Shown here: piece after piece, positions 46,387-58,124 of the stretch
Layout of the letters: every line of letters begins with the position of its first letter
How positions within the stretch are numbered: position 1 is the first letter of the stretch
Source: Bicyclus anynana
Taxonomy: Eukaryota > Arthropoda > Insecta > Lepidoptera > Nymphalidae
Reading direction: 5' to 3'
Length of the DNA stretch: 64,000 nucleotides
Assembly (NCBI RefSeq): GCF_947172395.1
Contig: NC_069102.1
Span: 8,276,442 to 8,340,441, forward strand
Notes under the pieces: generated by a model
What the model saw: the letters and a program-made list of their open reading frames with translations, nothing else
Database searches by the model: none
What the model was told of the DNA's origin: nothing
Position numbers and translations under genes: made by a program

Positions 46387-48958
46387 AACATGTATTCGTG
46401 TTCTTTGTGTATAAATAATTATTTTGAATATTTCCAGACCTATTGTGAGTTCACTCAGAGTAACACAGTAAGTAATTGTAACGACAGATGTTTGGATCTG
46501 GTTTTGAATGCTTTATCAGCGGACGGCAGGGTGTGCGTGCGCGCGGCGACGGCGCCGCTCGTGGCGGTCGACGCTCACCACCCACCGCTCGAGATCAGCC
46601 TGACGTTGCCTTCACACCGCCACGCAGACGAGGGACTACCGGGAGTGTGCCCTTCTACCCCGTTAGGTTGGAATTTTTATAAAGCAGATTTTGTTTCACT
46701 GTACTCGGAGATCGCGGCCGTGGACTGGACTCCGATGTATAATTTGGAATTGGAGGATAGTTTGAGGTATTTTTATGATATTCTAAAGTCAATAATCGAT
46801 GGCTGGGTTCCTAAAAAAAAGCGAAATCCTGTATCCCCCGGGTATAATTACCCTGAGTGGTACACGGTTGAATTAATTCGCAACATAAAGTTGAAAGCAG
46901 ATCTTCACCGGCGGTACAAAACTAGTAATTCGAGGGACGATTATGATAAATTTTCGCGGAGCAGGGCAATGGTCAAAAGTATGATAGAAGTGGCTCACGA
47001 AGACTATAAGCGCCGGGTTCAGAATCAACTCCTTAGGGATCCCTTATCCTTTTGGAACTTTACAAAATCAAAAAGGGGTAATAGGGGTCCACAAAAAGTT
47101 TTAAAGAATGGGGTTCTGTTGAGTGCGGAGCAATGTGCTACGGAGTTCGCTCACTACTTCCATTCGATCTATAGCCCAGAGCGAGCAGACTTGAATGTAG
47201 ACGCAGCTATAGCGGCAGCGGGTGGAGCAAACGCAGCAGCGCGGGTTCACGTAGATCGATTGACATTGACCTTGAACGAGGTAAGACAGGCGCTTACACA
47301 ACTTAAGCCGAAAAAGTCCGCGGGACCAGATGGCATACCACCGTACCTATTCAGAGACTGTAGATGGGTACTAGCGGAGCCACTGCATTACATATTTAAT
47401 CAGTGTCTTAAAGGTGCTGTGTTTCCGGAGATTTGGAAATTAACAAGAGTCGTCCCAGTTCCTAAAGGTCGATCGGGAACACAGTTAGAGGGGTACAGGC
47501 CTGTAGCGGTGCTGTCCACTCCCGCAAAAGTATTAGAGTCAGCGATCCACAAAAACATATATAACCAGGTCATCGTACAGCTATCGGACGCGCAGCATGG
47601 ATTCAGACCAGCGAGAAGTACGACGAGCAACCTTCTCACGTATATGTCTAATATTGTTCCAACACTGGACAGGGGGCGACAGACTGATGCAGCATATTTT
47701 GATTTTAAAAAGGCTTTTGATTTAGTAGATAACGACGTGCTCTTAAAAAAGTTAGCATCGGTTGGGTTTACTAAACATCTTCTGAACTGGTTTGCGAGTT
47801 ACTTACGGGATAGGCAGCAATATGTGGATTACGGTGGTTATAGGTCTGAACCGTATTTCACCAGATCTGGTGTGAGTCAAGGGAGCAACCTAGGACCTTT
47901 ACAGTTTATTTTAATGATAAATGACCTGCCTCTGGTGATCAAGAACGCAAAGTGCTTGTTGTTCGCAGATGACCTCAAGCTCTTTTTGACTGTAGACGAT
48001 GAGAATGACTGTGTTAGATTACAAAATGACATCAATCGAGTAGTTAAATGGAGTGAGGACAATAAGTTACAATTTAACACTTCTAAATGTGCCATAATTT
48101 CGTTTTCTAAGGCACAGTCTCCCCTTCGTTATGATTATAAGATCGATGGGGTACCAGCTTCGAGAGTTTCGGAGGTGAAGGACCTGGGGGTGATTTTGAA
48201 CTCGGAGCTGACGTTTCGTAATCACATTACAAAGTGCTGCAAGAAAGCCTACAAAAATTTAGGTTTTTTGCTACGTACTGTTAGGGGCTTCAGCAACATA
48301 AAAGCGGTAATAGTGCTTTATAATGCTTTGGTGAGAAGCCAGTTAGAAAGTAACTCGGTCATATGGGCTCCACATGAGGTTAAATATAGCCTGATGTTGG
48401 AGCGCGTACAGAATAAATTTATTAGATATTTGTATATGAGGCTGTATGGGGTATACCCATACTATCCATTAATGTACCCAACGTTATTTATACTAGGTAT
48501 GGTCGGATATAATGAACTGCGGGTTAGGAGGGAACTGGCACTCGTGTTATATATCTTTAAACTCTTAAGAGGAAAGGTGTATAATGCGGAGGTACTAGTA
48601 CAGGTGAGCCTAAACGTCCCGGACCGTTACGTGTCGCGGAGACGCAAGCCTCAGTTGCTGGTGGTACCGAGCGGACGTACTATTTTAGCCAAAAAAGCTC
48701 CGTTGACGTGCGCACTTCGCACTCTGAACGTCGTAGCTGAAAACATCGACATCTTCTCTTGTACTCTGAGTGAACTCACAAGGATTGCTGAGTGGTGTAT
48801 TTGTTATACTAAGTAGGTAATATTAATTGTAATGTATATAGGTAAATAGAATTAAGTTTTAGATTTATAATATAGTACTAAGCTAGCAAATTAGGTAATA
48901 CCTGTAAGGCTAGTTTTAAGTTATGATGATAATAAATAAAATAAAAATAAAATAAAAT
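46387..48958 (+). mobile_element. Young LINE insertion in the jockey-like element
   Basis: It runs from a 5' truncation point at about 46387 to an A-rich AATAA/AAAAT tail at 48925-48958, with a 3' UTR of about 140 bp. The flanks rejoin the jockey frame with almost no target duplication. Confidence 0.82.
46390..48816 (+). CDS. Non-LTR retrotransposon ORF2 (5'-truncated endonuclease plus intact reverse transcriptase)
   Basis: A single open frame of about 808 codons from the first in-element ATG (816 with the flanking codons), with no stop or frameshift. The N terminus begins inside the endonuclease (CNDRCLDLVLN is its late LDLV motif), so most of that domain is missing. Reverse transcriptase motifs follow in order: KPKKSAGPDGIPPYLFRDC, YRPVAVLSTPAKVLES, AYFDFKKAFDLVDN (catalytic Asp), SGVSQGSNLGPLQF and LLFADDLKLFL (catalytic Asp pair), then a long CR1/jockey-type thumb and C-terminal region. 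The clade is not certain. No functional host role is implied. The 5' truncation makes this copy unable to move on its own. Confidence 0.88.
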   Translation: MYSCSLCINNYFEYFQTYCEFTQSNTVSNCNDRCLDLVLNALSADGRVCVRAATAPLVAVDAHHPPLEISLTLPSHRHADEGLPGVCPSTPLGWNFYKADFVSLYSEIAAVDWTPMYNLELEDSLRYFYDILKSIIDGWVPKKKRNPVSPGYNYPEWYTVELIRNIKLKADLHRRYKTSNSRDDYDKFSRSRAMVKSMIEVAHEDYKRRVQNQLLRDPLSFWNFTKSKRGNRGPQKVLKNGVLLSAEQCATEFAHYFHSIYSPERADLNVDAAIAAAGGANAAARVHVDRLTLTLNEVRQALTQLKPKKSAGPDGIPPYLFRDCRWVLAEPLHYIFNQCLKGAVFPEIWKLTRVVPVPKGRSGTQLEGYRPVAVLSTPAKVLESAIHKNIYNQVIVQLSDAQHGFRPARSTTSNLLTYMSNIVPTLDRGRQTDAAYFDFKKAFDLVDNDVLLKKLASVGFTKHLLNWFASYLRDRQQYVDYGGYRSEPYFTRSGVSQGSNLGPLQFILMINDLPLVIKNAKCLLFADDLKLFLTVDDENDCVRLQNDINRVVKWSEDNKLQFNTSKCAIISFSKAQSPLRYDYKIDGVPASRVSEVKDLGVILNSELTFRNHITKCCKKAYKNLGFLLRTVRGFSNIKAVIVLYNALVRSQLESNSVIWAPHEVKYSLMLERVQNKFIRYLYMRLYGVYPYYPLMYPTLFILGMVGYNELRVRRELALVLYIFKLLRGKVYNAEVLVQVSLNVPDRYVSRRRKPQLLVVPSGRTILAKKAPLTCALRTLNVVAENIDIFSCTLSELTRIAEWCICYTK

Positions 48959-48959
48959 C

Positions 48960-49448
48960 TGCTTGAGGTAGGTCACTTGTAAAAATTGTGTAGAGTATTG
49001 GACCTAACACTGATCCTTGCGGCACACCGGCTTTGATAGGGTAGAACTTAGAAGTTTATTCATCTTCTTTTACTTGAAAGAACCTATTACTTAGATATGA
49101 TTTAATTAATCCAAAGAATGTATGGGGTAGCAATGTTTTAATTTTGAATAGTAGACCTGTGTCCTATTCTGTCCTGTCCTGACCTGTGGTAGACCACACG
49201 CTGTCAAAGGCTTGCTGCACATCTAGGAATGCAAAAGAGTAGTATTCTCTGTGTTTAAGGGTTTCTCTAACGGTTCTGCATACTCTATAAATTTGTTCCA
49301 CCGTAACATGTTGTTGTCGGAAACCAAATTGATGGTCTGGAATGATACATCTTTCACGGAATTCCTTCATAAGCCTACGCATCAAAACCTTTTCGCAAAC
49401 TTTTGTTACAGGTAATAAACTAATGGGCCGGTAAGAAGTTAGTAGCAC
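48960..49448 (-). pseudogene. Jockey-like reverse transcriptase, N-terminal and central fragments
   Basis: SYRPISLLPVTKVCEKVLMR, then IPDHQFGFRQQHVTVEQIYR and FLDVQQAFDSVW (catalytic Asp) are in frame. A frameshift at about 49185 and a stop follow, then AGVPQGSVLGPILYT in another frame up to the insertion point of the plus-strand LINE. Confidence 0.78.
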
Positions 49449-49540
49449 TTGTGGCTGTCAGAGATTCCAGATATGATTTTGTTTCAGCCTCATTTACTGC
49501 TGCTAAAGTGCCTTTTAGATATTTTATTGCTTGGTTGGCT

Positions 49541-50808
49541 TTATCTTCTGGGTGTCTTGTATTGTGCCATATTCTGCGAAGCCTTTTTTTCCATAACATG
49601 GCATTTTATTTCATACACACATGTTCTATTGCGGTTGATTCGCGGTTTGTCATCAATAGTGTTCAAGTTTATAGGACAATCTTTCACATTATTGCTCTTT
49701 TGATGTGTTGCCTGATGTTCTTTGTCCTTTCCTTGTTTAATTGCGTATAGTCTGGGAGCTTTTCTATTTAGTATTTCGTGGTATACTTCACATCTCTTGT
49801 AATTTGCTGGGTGTGGGCCTAAGCAGAGAGCACACATGGCTGGTGAGTTACGATCCGTTTTTGTATAGTCAGATGTTTTGTGAGATTCTGCACATTTAAC
49901 ACAGCGATAAGGTTTCATGCAGTAGTATCTTCTATAGTAACTGTTGATATAAGGATATATAACTTTTATGTCCTTTGCTGCTTTATTATTGGGCCCTGGT
50001 AGGAGATTTACAAAAAATGTGTTTGTAGGTATTTTGGCAGGTCCAAACTTGGCGGTTAATATTTCTCCTGTCACAGAGTTCTCAGTGTTCTTAATGTTTT
50101 TTTAATAGCACTAAAGGGAGTTGTGTGGTGTAAATTCTTAATAACGATCCTATAGCATCTGTTATCTTTCCGACTAAAGGTATGACCAATTAGACCATTA
50201 TCTCGAATTACAGATATTATCACCTTGTATATTTCAACATTGTGGGTTATGATTTCAAGTTGGTTTATGTTGATAACTTTATATGTAAAGTGAGATTTTT
50301 CAGTAACAGATTCCAATAGTTCGGTTAGTTTGTTCAAATCCTCAACACCATACAGGTTTATTGGTGGAGGTTTGCTTATCTTCTTTATCACAGGCTCATC
50401 CGGTTGTATTTCATCAATTGGTAATCCACCAAAACAGTTACTTGTTTTAGTTTTGTCTGGTGATGGAGTTCCTGAAGGTTTTTTCCACTTTGGATTTTTA
50501 CTAGTTGTCACTTTTTGCCAGCTGAGAGGTTGTACAGTTTTATCATCTTGTGACTCTGTCTCATTACATTCCATTTGCCCTTGTAGTTCAGATGGTTGAT
50601 TATTATTACTGGTCATCGTTTTTGATCTTCCAATAAATAAGCCAGGATGGAAGGCTTGTTGAATTAGTCTTTTTGGCTTCTTTTTGGCTGTCTTGCTCAT
50701 TAGTGCATGCTTCCCGGTTGATGGCGGGGTTCTCTGTAGTCCTCTTTCTATAATGAACATACAGACAAAAATTTTACTGATTGCATTTTTGGCATCAGTA
50801 TCGATCAC
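49541..50808 (-). pseudogene. Jockey-like ORF1 (gag-like, zinc knuckles), frameshifted
   Basis: Two overlapping frames (50808-50071 and 50074-49541) make up one gag-like ORF1 broken by a shift near 50075. The first is a basic, Ser/Pro-rich N terminus. The second carries CVKCAESHKTSDY, a knuckle whose last Cys is replaced by Tyr, and an intact CALCLGPHPANYKRC. The true start may be the MSKTAKKKPKRL methionine near 50700 instead of the first ATG. Confidence 0.75.
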
Positions 50809-50884
50809 TAATCACACACACAGTAATCAGATAGGTAGTTATTTTGGAAATATACCTATTTCACGAAATTTATTTTACGAAATT

Positions 50885-51990
50885 TAAAAAAAATTATAAA
50901 TTAGATTTTGAATTTGGAACAGCTCCTTGTGCTCTATCTGCCTATTATTGTTTAATCTGTAAATAGACCACAATGTTTGTGTTTCCTGTCTACAGTTTAA
51001 ACAATTATTTCATAAACTTTCTACTGATGTATGAATACATTTTTATGCACATTAACACAAAAAAACCTTTTAAAATTTTTCATCTATCTATCTTTAAAAG
51101 GAATGGATATACTTACATATTTAAGGAATAAGAATAAGTATAATAATAATAATAATTAATAATAAATCTTTATACATAAAAACTGAATGAGAAATCGCGG
51201 GCGTTACTAGTTTATTCATAAAAATCGCAGATATTAACTCCGCTATCTACTAGATGGCGCTTGGCGTTATGGAATAACTACTTCTACTTTATTATTCTGG
51301 TTAAATTCATATTACTTTTTTCTATGTAGAACGTAGGTACACTAATTATATTAAACAGTATACCTACAGTTTATTATTAAACTGTAGGTATACAACATAA
51401 AAAACTTAAATGTAATTAGTGTAGTTAACTGATGGCTAAGTTTCAAAGTAGTTTGAACTGAAATATTACCGAAACATTAATGTACCTTCATACATACATA
51501 GATGGCGTTACCTAATGTTTGTGTTTGTCATGGTAGGTAACGGACGAAAGGTTGGTATTCGGCTAGTCGGTAGGCTAGTCCCAATAATACACTGTAATGA
51601 TGTAATCTTTGAGCTAGTCGAAAAATGTACTCATCAAGAGGAACTCATCAAGTAGTATATGTAATAAGTACCTATTTGCAGATTTAAATCAATTCAGTAC
51701 TTTCAAATAAAATAATATTGGCCGATAAAAGTTCAAAATAGTTACGCGCCATGCCGCTCTTTGGGTCACGCAACACATTTTTAAAATAATATTTTTGTAA
51801 TTTAGTATGAAAGTTGTATACCTAGCTACTTTTCTGTTATTTTTTGTCTGTCTATCTGCCTTTTTTTGACCGGGCATCACGCTGAAACCATTAAATGAAT
51901 TCAAATAAAGCTGTGCCAATTTTTTTTTGAGACCATAATACAAAGAATAATACGAAAATAAAATCAGAAACGGGTGAAGTAGGGATAGAA
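50885..51990. other. No gene. Short AAT microsatellite
   Basis: AT-rich. An interrupted (AAT)n run lies at 51138-51170 and a 'tatacctacagtttatta' inverted pair near 51355-51390. Nothing else is seen. Confidence 0.45.
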
Positions 51991-51994
51991 AGTT

Positions 51995-52172
51995 TGTATG
52001 GAAAGTCCTTAATTTTTCTAGGTAGGTACATTTGTAAATGTAAAATGATTAGTGGACTATTTATTAGGTATACGTTTATAAAGCTTGCAAATATATATAT
52101 AGAAGGATGTGAAATAGGGGTTGAAAGTTGACATCGATTTTTACGCGGACGAAGTCGCGGGCGTCCTCTAGT
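51995..52172 (+). repeat. Repeat I (Helitron-like, CTAGT terminus)
   Basis: It ends gcggacgaagtcgcgggcgt, then CCTCTAGT: a hairpin followed by the CTAGT-like terminus. 'gtgaaataggggttgaaagt' precedes. Confidence 0.6.
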
Positions 52173-52229
52173 GAACTATAAACATGAACGCACAACTATC
52201 AAAGATATTTGTAATTTTCTTTGAATGCC

Positions 52230-52445
52230 CATACAAATGTAACGACCGGCGAATCAACGACGTCATTAATTCGTGCCATTTTGTATGGGACGTTTTTCAG
52301 GGATCCGTGGCAGTGCCGCAAATCTACCTCCCGATCCTCTATATCCCCGTAGCTCCGAAAGTAATGATCGCTTAATATCCTGTTACTTTTACAAAACTGC
52401 TTTACTATTTATATACAATTTAAAAAACTGTCATCATCCTTATTC
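52230..52445 (+). repeat. Repeat M, copy 1
   Basis: It shares 'cgacgtcattaattcgt', 'ccattttgtatg' and 'tttttcagggatcc', and then 'tatacaatttaaaaaact' with 54215-54385, in the same order. Copy 2 is shorter in the middle. Confidence 0.6.
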
Positions 52446-52962
52446 CAGTATACCTACTTACTATACCTACCTACTCTTTTATTTTAAATCTTAATAAATT
52501 CACGAGACTTATAACCTAACTTTCCATAATTTTCCCAAAATAAGGTTGTATTTGTATGTTTTGTTTATGGATTGTATTACGCACTTGTTTTCTCTTACGC
52601 ACGGGTGCCGGGTCTATTGTGTGGCAGGAGAAAAAGGAGAAGATCCTGGGACTTTTGTCCCAATGGTTTGGGGCACCTTGCCTAAGCTTGTCGACAATGC
52701 CTTCACCGCTTGTGTTCTTCTCCCTGCCTTAGGCAAACGTAGGATCCTACTAGAGCAGCTTAGCTTTGGATACCCCGTACAAGTTGTAATCTAGAACATG
52801 CTTCAGTTTTATAGAGAGATTTTACTGGTATGCCTCTTGTACGTACTTATACCGCATAGGTAGGTATATAGGTAGGTAGTACTATAGGTAGTAGTAGCTA
52901 ATTTTAGTTAAGTATACCTACCTAGTTGAAATATGTTTAAATATACTCTAACTATGACTATG

Positions 52963-53276
52963 AGACGTGATAGTCTAGTGGATATGACCTCTGGCTTCGA
53001 TTCGGAGGGTATAGGTTCGAATCCGTTCCGGGGCATACATCTCCAACTTTTCAATGAAGTATGTGCATTTTAAGAAAAATAAAACATGACCTCTCAAACG
53101 GTGAAGGAAAAGCATCGTTAGGAAACTTGCATACCTGAGAATTTTCTTAATTTTCTACGTGTGCGAAGTCTGCCAATGCGCTATAGTGTTATGGACCTAG
53201 GCCTACTTAACTTCTCTCATTCTGAGAGGAGACTCGTGCTCAACAGTGAGCCGAATATTGGTCGTTATTGATGATA
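52963..53276 (+). mobile_element. SINE2, full length
   Basis: The head 'cgtgatagtctagtggatat', B box ggttcgaatccgttcc, the body and a GAT-type end are present. Confidence 0.88.
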
Positions 53277-53279
53277 CGA

Positions 53280-53930
53280 TACATAGGTAAAGATTTCTTT
53301 GAATACTAAACCTTTACGCAAAAGAAACGTTTTCAACGCTATTTGGTGAGAAATCGTGGTCACCTATTTATAAAAAGAGCTGGTTAGGTAGACATCGTTC
53401 TAGCTGGGGGTGGAAGGGTTTAAATGGGGGGTTAGTTATAGTGTACCTTGTACATTGTCCCGGACCCCACGGCTACAATACTGTCACTGGGGGTGACTAG
53501 ATAAAAGGGAGAGGCCGTAAAGAGGGATGAACTCGACGCGGTTAGAAAAAGGGTCGCCTTTATTTCCCTCTACAGCTAATTACTTTCAGACACTTTTATT
53601 GTTGGGCAGAGAATACAAGTCACAATTTGGCGAAAACATTGCTTTAGAATTTTTAAAAGAAATCAATTACTTACAATTAATTTTGTAAACAGTGAGATCA
53701 CAGCACTTTTCTGTGTGATCTAATCTTAAATTTTGAAAATTACGAATTATTTTCTTATTTATTGATTTCATATTTAAAAAATAGTTCTCAAATGATCTGC
53801 CTCAAAGCCTCAGTTATTTTAGATGTGATTGCCATTGGATCAGCTTCCACCTTCACACAGGAAGTAAAACTATAAGATATTGTAATTGTTATCAATTGTA
53901 AATTATAATACTGTATGACTTTTTTTTACT
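53280..53930. other. Unassigned, partly GC-richer stretch
   Basis: 'ctagctgggggtggaaggg' to 'gggtcgcctttatttccctc' (53400-53570) is less AT-rich than its surroundings. I see no frame or second copy in the window. Confidence 0.4.
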
Positions 53931-53934
53931 GTAT

Positions 53935-54103
53935 GATTTCAAAAGAGCAACTGTTGAGTTTCTTGCCGGTATCTTTCCAGCAGAACCTGCCTTCCGAACC
54001 GGTGGTAGAATCTTTACAAATAGTCAACTGACGTGTCAAAAGTGCTTGTAAATTGAGCCTACTTGAAATGAATGAATTTAGATTTGATTTGATTTGATTG
54101 TTA
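53935..54103 (+). mobile_element. Non-LTR retrotransposon 3' end
   Basis: 'gagtttcttgccggtatctt', 'ccttccgaaccggtggtaga', then 'caaaagtgcttgtaaattg' and a (GATTT)n tail. It shares the tail with 33835 and 60001. Confidence 0.65.
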
Positions 54104-54214
54104 TAGACTGAAACACAGCATTGCTAGCCTAATGTAAAATGGATATTTTTTAACGTACCAAATTTGATATTTAATAGTAGATTTTTAACCGAGGGTGGAA
54201 AGAATCAATTCGCA

Positions 54215-54385
54215 CGTCCATGCAAATCCAACGATCATTATGTACCTACGACGTCATTAATTCGTACCATTTTGTATGTGGCGTTTTTCAGGGATCCATG
54301 ACAGTGCCTTAGTATTACCTATTAGTACTTAGTACTATTAGTATACTCTTAATTTATATACAATTTAAAAAACTATCATCATCCC
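54215..54385 (+). repeat. Repeat M, copy 2
   Basis: It matches copy 1 at 52230 in the same orientation, 2 kb away. Confidence 0.6.
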
Positions 54386-54520
54386 TGTTGTTTCATCGCT
54401 GCAGCGAAAAGTGATTTTATGATTTTAGGAGCAACTAATGAACTCGACTAATTCGCTAGGTTCGGATTTGTTTAGCCAGAGAACCGGTGAGCGTGGACTC
54501 GTCCGTTAAAATAGACGTTT

Positions 54521-54700
54521 TTCTTTTTTTTTTACAAGTTAGTCCGTGACTACAATCTCACATGATGATAAGTGATGATGCAGTCTAACATGGAAGCGGG
54601 CTAACTTGTTAGGAGGAGGATGAAAATCCACACCCCTTTCGGTTTCTACACGGCATCGTACCGGAACGCTAAATCGCTTGGCAGTACGTCTTTATCGGTA
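54521..54700 (-). mobile_element. SINE1, 3' half
   Basis: Poly-T side tail and body to 'cagtacgtctttatcgg'. The rest is missing. Confidence 0.82.
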
Positions 54701-54875
54701 TATAATGTATTGACTCGAATAAACTACTTACTAACCTACTCAACAAAGATTTTGATGTTAAGACACGTTTAGCAACTAAATTTGACGCTACTAAACTACT
54801 AAAGTAGTCCGAACAAGTCTTGCTCAGTAACTCAGTAGCCACACGGGTTACTACTTAAAATAAAACCTCCTTTTT

Positions 54876-55092
54876 GACGGCCTCCGTGGCGCAGTGGTAT
54901 GCGCGGTGGATTTACTAGACGGAGGTTCGATCCCCGGCTGGTTTGAGGTATTCTTAATTGGTCCAGGTCTGGCTGGTGGGAGGCTTCTGTTGGCTAGTTA
55001 CCACCCTACCGACAAAGACTGACTTAAATTGCATCATCACTTACTTACTTATGTGAGATTGTAGTCAAGGACTAACTTGTAGAAAAAAAAAA
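54876..55092 (+). mobile_element. SINE1 with internal deletion
   Basis: The A box is intact (tggcgcagtggt), but the head is shortened before the B box. About 110 bp of the body are missing between 'accgacaaagact' and 'attgcatcatcac'. The A-tail is present. Confidence 0.88.
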
Positions 55093-55099
55093 CCCTGAA

Positions 55100-55550
55100 A
55101 TTAGGTAATATTGTACAAATATCTACATACGCTACATATGGTAACGAAGTAAAAAAGGCTTAACCATGCGAATAAAAGGGTTAGAAGTGAAATAGCAATT
55201 AGGCCGGGAACTGTTACATATCGTATGGCAGGATATTTTTAGAAAGCAGTCTAATTAGTCCCAACCGGCACCGTTCGTATAGGAGTCGCAATTAAGAGCG
55301 TATAGGTAGGTATTCGCCCTCGCCTCGGTTCAACCCCTGCAATTTCTACACATCGATTCAATCAAGGTAGCTAATTTAATATGAGTAGGTATTTGTAAAA
55401 AAAACCGTAAGGTAGGTACAGGATGTTTTTTTAACGCCTGTTAATGGGTTTTTGTTGCCTTATTTTAGCTACCATGCAGCATAGCCTAAAATGTATGGTT
55501 GCCGATGAATGTGGGTAAATTCCTGTGAAAATAATCTATGACACTCACTG
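55100..55550. other. No recognisable feature
   Basis: Short intergenic stretch with nothing supported. Confidence 0.45.
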
Positions 55551-55555
55551 TTGTT

Positions 55556-55861
55556 AGAGCTGTGATAGCCCAGTGGATATGACCTCTGCCTCCGATTCCG
55601 GAGGGTGTGGGTTCGAATCCGGTCCGGGGCATGCACCTCCAACTTTTCAGTTGTGTGCATTTTAAGAAATTAAATATCACGTGTCTCAATCGGTGAAGGA
55701 AAACATCGTGAGGAAACCTGCATACCAGAGAATTATCTTAATTTTCTGCGTGTGTGAAGTCTGCCAATCCGCATTGGGCCAGCGTGGTGGACTATTGGCC
55801 TAACCCCTCTCATTCTGAGAGGAGACTCGAGCTCAGCAGTGAGCCGAATATGGGTTGATGA
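55556..55861 (+). mobile_element. SINE2, full length, well preserved
   Basis: A box tagcccagtgg, B box gggttcgaatccggtcc, complete body and 'gaatatgggttgatgac' end. This is the best copy of the family in the window. Confidence 0.93.
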
Positions 55862-56152
55862 CGTGACTCACTGTTGAATTGTGTGTATGTACGCCCTAAA
55901 TTGCTCCTATTAAATGTGACAACACTGTTTATTTTTGCACTCTGGCAACTTTCTGTCGAGATGTCACTCTTACTTTTTTACCTTTTTGCTTTTTGTCATC
56001 GCCATGTCTTAGCTAATATTTTTCTCCAAATTATAAATTACATTAATTGTTGTATTTTATAAATGTTAAATATTATTACATAAATGTGATTCAAGCTCAA
56101 GAAGAAGTTTTATTGTCTATCTGCCCCCGTGCCAAATTAGAACACTCACAAC

Positions 56153-56378
56153 CAGTGGCGTGCATAAGATTGTCTGTCAGGGTATGCACTAGTAGAAAAA
56201 AATAACCAAACGGGGAAAATTGCATTTGATAAAGAAAGAAAGAAATAATTAATATACAGCTACAATATACAACATGATGTTATCCTAAAAGGGTCTCCAC
56301 ACAACATTTTTATGTCCTTAAAGAAAAATGTTATAGGGTATGCAGTACTTTAATGCATATATGAAGTGCAGGCCACTG
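56153..56378 (+). mobile_element. hAT-like MITE G, complete
   Basis: A 226-bp unit with inverted ends CAGTGGCGTGCA and TGCAGGCCACTG, flanked by a perfect 8-bp duplication CTCACAAC (56145-56152, 56379-56386). Confidence 0.9.
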
Positions 56379-56409
56379 CTCACAACGTGGCAAAAAAGGG
56401 CAATCTCTA

Positions 56410-56540
56410 GTAAGAAATCACCTGTCTCATACGGTGAAGGAAAAACATCGTGAGGAAATCTGCATACCTGAGAATTTTCTTAGTTCTCTAGGTTGTGAAG
56501 TCTGCCAATTCGCATTAAGCCAGCGTGGTGGACTATTAGC
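56410..56540 (+). mobile_element. SINE2 fragment
   Basis: Middle part of the family only ('ctcatacggtgaaggaaaaa' to 'gccagcgtggtggactatta'). Confidence 0.75.
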
Positions 56541-56544
56541 CATA

Positions 56545-58120
56545 GTAGGGACGTAACCTATCTATTGTCTCTATCACAGAACAGACATCGCTAAAAGCTA
56601 ACGCAAAATTATCATTGACTGCGAGGCATGAGAATTGTAACCCCATCAATTTCCTAACACTGACGTTAAGTAGATACTGAGGGCTAGAAAGAAGATACCC
56701 ACTATTTTATATTCTTTATATACCGTTTAAGGTTCCTGAAATTTGATGCAATGAAATGTCTATACCTTCTTAACTCATGATTTTATTTAAAATACGCATG
56801 AGATGTGTAAAATTTGTACAACAACCTTATCATCCCTTTTACATAACTACTAAAGCTTAGCAACGTAACTTATATGTAATGCAAAGGCAGCCTTAATCCA
56901 GCTTGAAACGAATGGCCAATAACAATAACGAAAATGGCACAATGGGACCACGGACAGAGATGTATTAAAGCATTTACTTAAGTAAAGTTAAAACCTCTGA
57001 GGCTTTTTGGTTTGAATCTGCCAGAAGATAGATCGATTGATTGCTGGTACACCCACAAATCTACATTGTAGACGATATTTAGTTATTATTTGAATTTATT
57101 TGTTTAAATAACGTTGGTTGTTTAAGCGACTAAATGAAATTAAGATTCTAGTTTAAAATAACTCGCACTGCAAATTAAATGATCGGTTCATTAAAACATT
57201 TGATATATTATATTAGCGTAATATTATTCTAGTCCTAAACCTACCAAACTGCATTTTTTTATTTGGTATAACTGTTGGTAGAATATTACAATTATTAATA
57301 AATTAATCTTCGTAAATATTACAATCAATAAAAATCAATGCAATGCGTGTGAGTAACATGGCGGGTTTATACCTTGTTTTTTACTGAGATGAAACCTATA
57401 TAAGGTTAAAATAATGAGGAAGCCTTGCCACAAGATGCCTTTAAACTCATCTTGGAATTGAAGTACCTAATAATAAAGTTAATCCGTTTAAAAACAACAT
57501 GGCAGAACCGCAACCAGCTTGTTGTTTGAATTAAGAACAAGTTTTATCTCTATTCGTCAGTTCCACAAAAAGTATTTGCTTTCCAAGAAGTGAGAAAAGT
57601 AAATAAAATAGTGAGATCCAGTGCACGCAAAGTTGGAAGCGAGGAAATGCGGTAATAGGAAATCTTGCCAACTTTCGAAAGGTTAATACCGAATGTAGTT
57701 TCCGGCTTACGAGTGTAACTTTATTAACTTCAATTAAATGAGAGATACGTTCAAAAATATATAGTCCGTAAACCGGAACCCCCATACGTCCGCATTTTGA
57801 AAACATTTTTGAACAAATTTTTGATCTATACAAGACAAAGCTATTTATAACTCTGTCTCCCGTGGTTTTGCTGGCATAGATTCCATTTCATTTACCCGGA
57901 ACCGGAAGGGTCTTGCCTTCAGCAATTCAAAAAACAATTCATATCCTAAATCTGGGCAGTGATTTGGGTAGTTCCTGAAAGACTGACCGAATCTGGAGGC
58001 AATGACGTGAAGATACATAGAATATTATTTTAATCGAATCATTTGTATTTTTGTATGTAACGAATAAACTTAAAAATTATGGAACCGATTAGAAAAAATC
58101 TTCTATAATATAAAGCTTCA
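56545..58120. other. No gene supported
   Basis: A 100-codon minus frame (57531-57833) exists here but resembles nothing I recognise. No repeats are identified. Confidence 0.4.
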
Positions 58121-58124
58121 TTGT

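Larger units (their letters stand above)
45950..50880 (-). mobile_element. Jockey-like LINE, degraded and split by a second LINE
   Basis: The minus strand carries, in order, ORF1 (50808-49541), reverse transcriptase fragments (49448-48960 and 46380-46082) and a decayed 3' end. The endonuclease is absent, so there are internal deletions. Another LINE (46387-48958, plus) interrupts it. The frame reads across the empty site: DLPQA on one side, then VAVATFSDDTAVLA on the other. Confidence 0.8.

Noticed and set aside
46082..50808. Host reverse transcriptase or telomerase-like gene
   Set aside because: Motif order, ORF1 zinc knuckles, A-rich tail and truncations are those of two nested LINEs.
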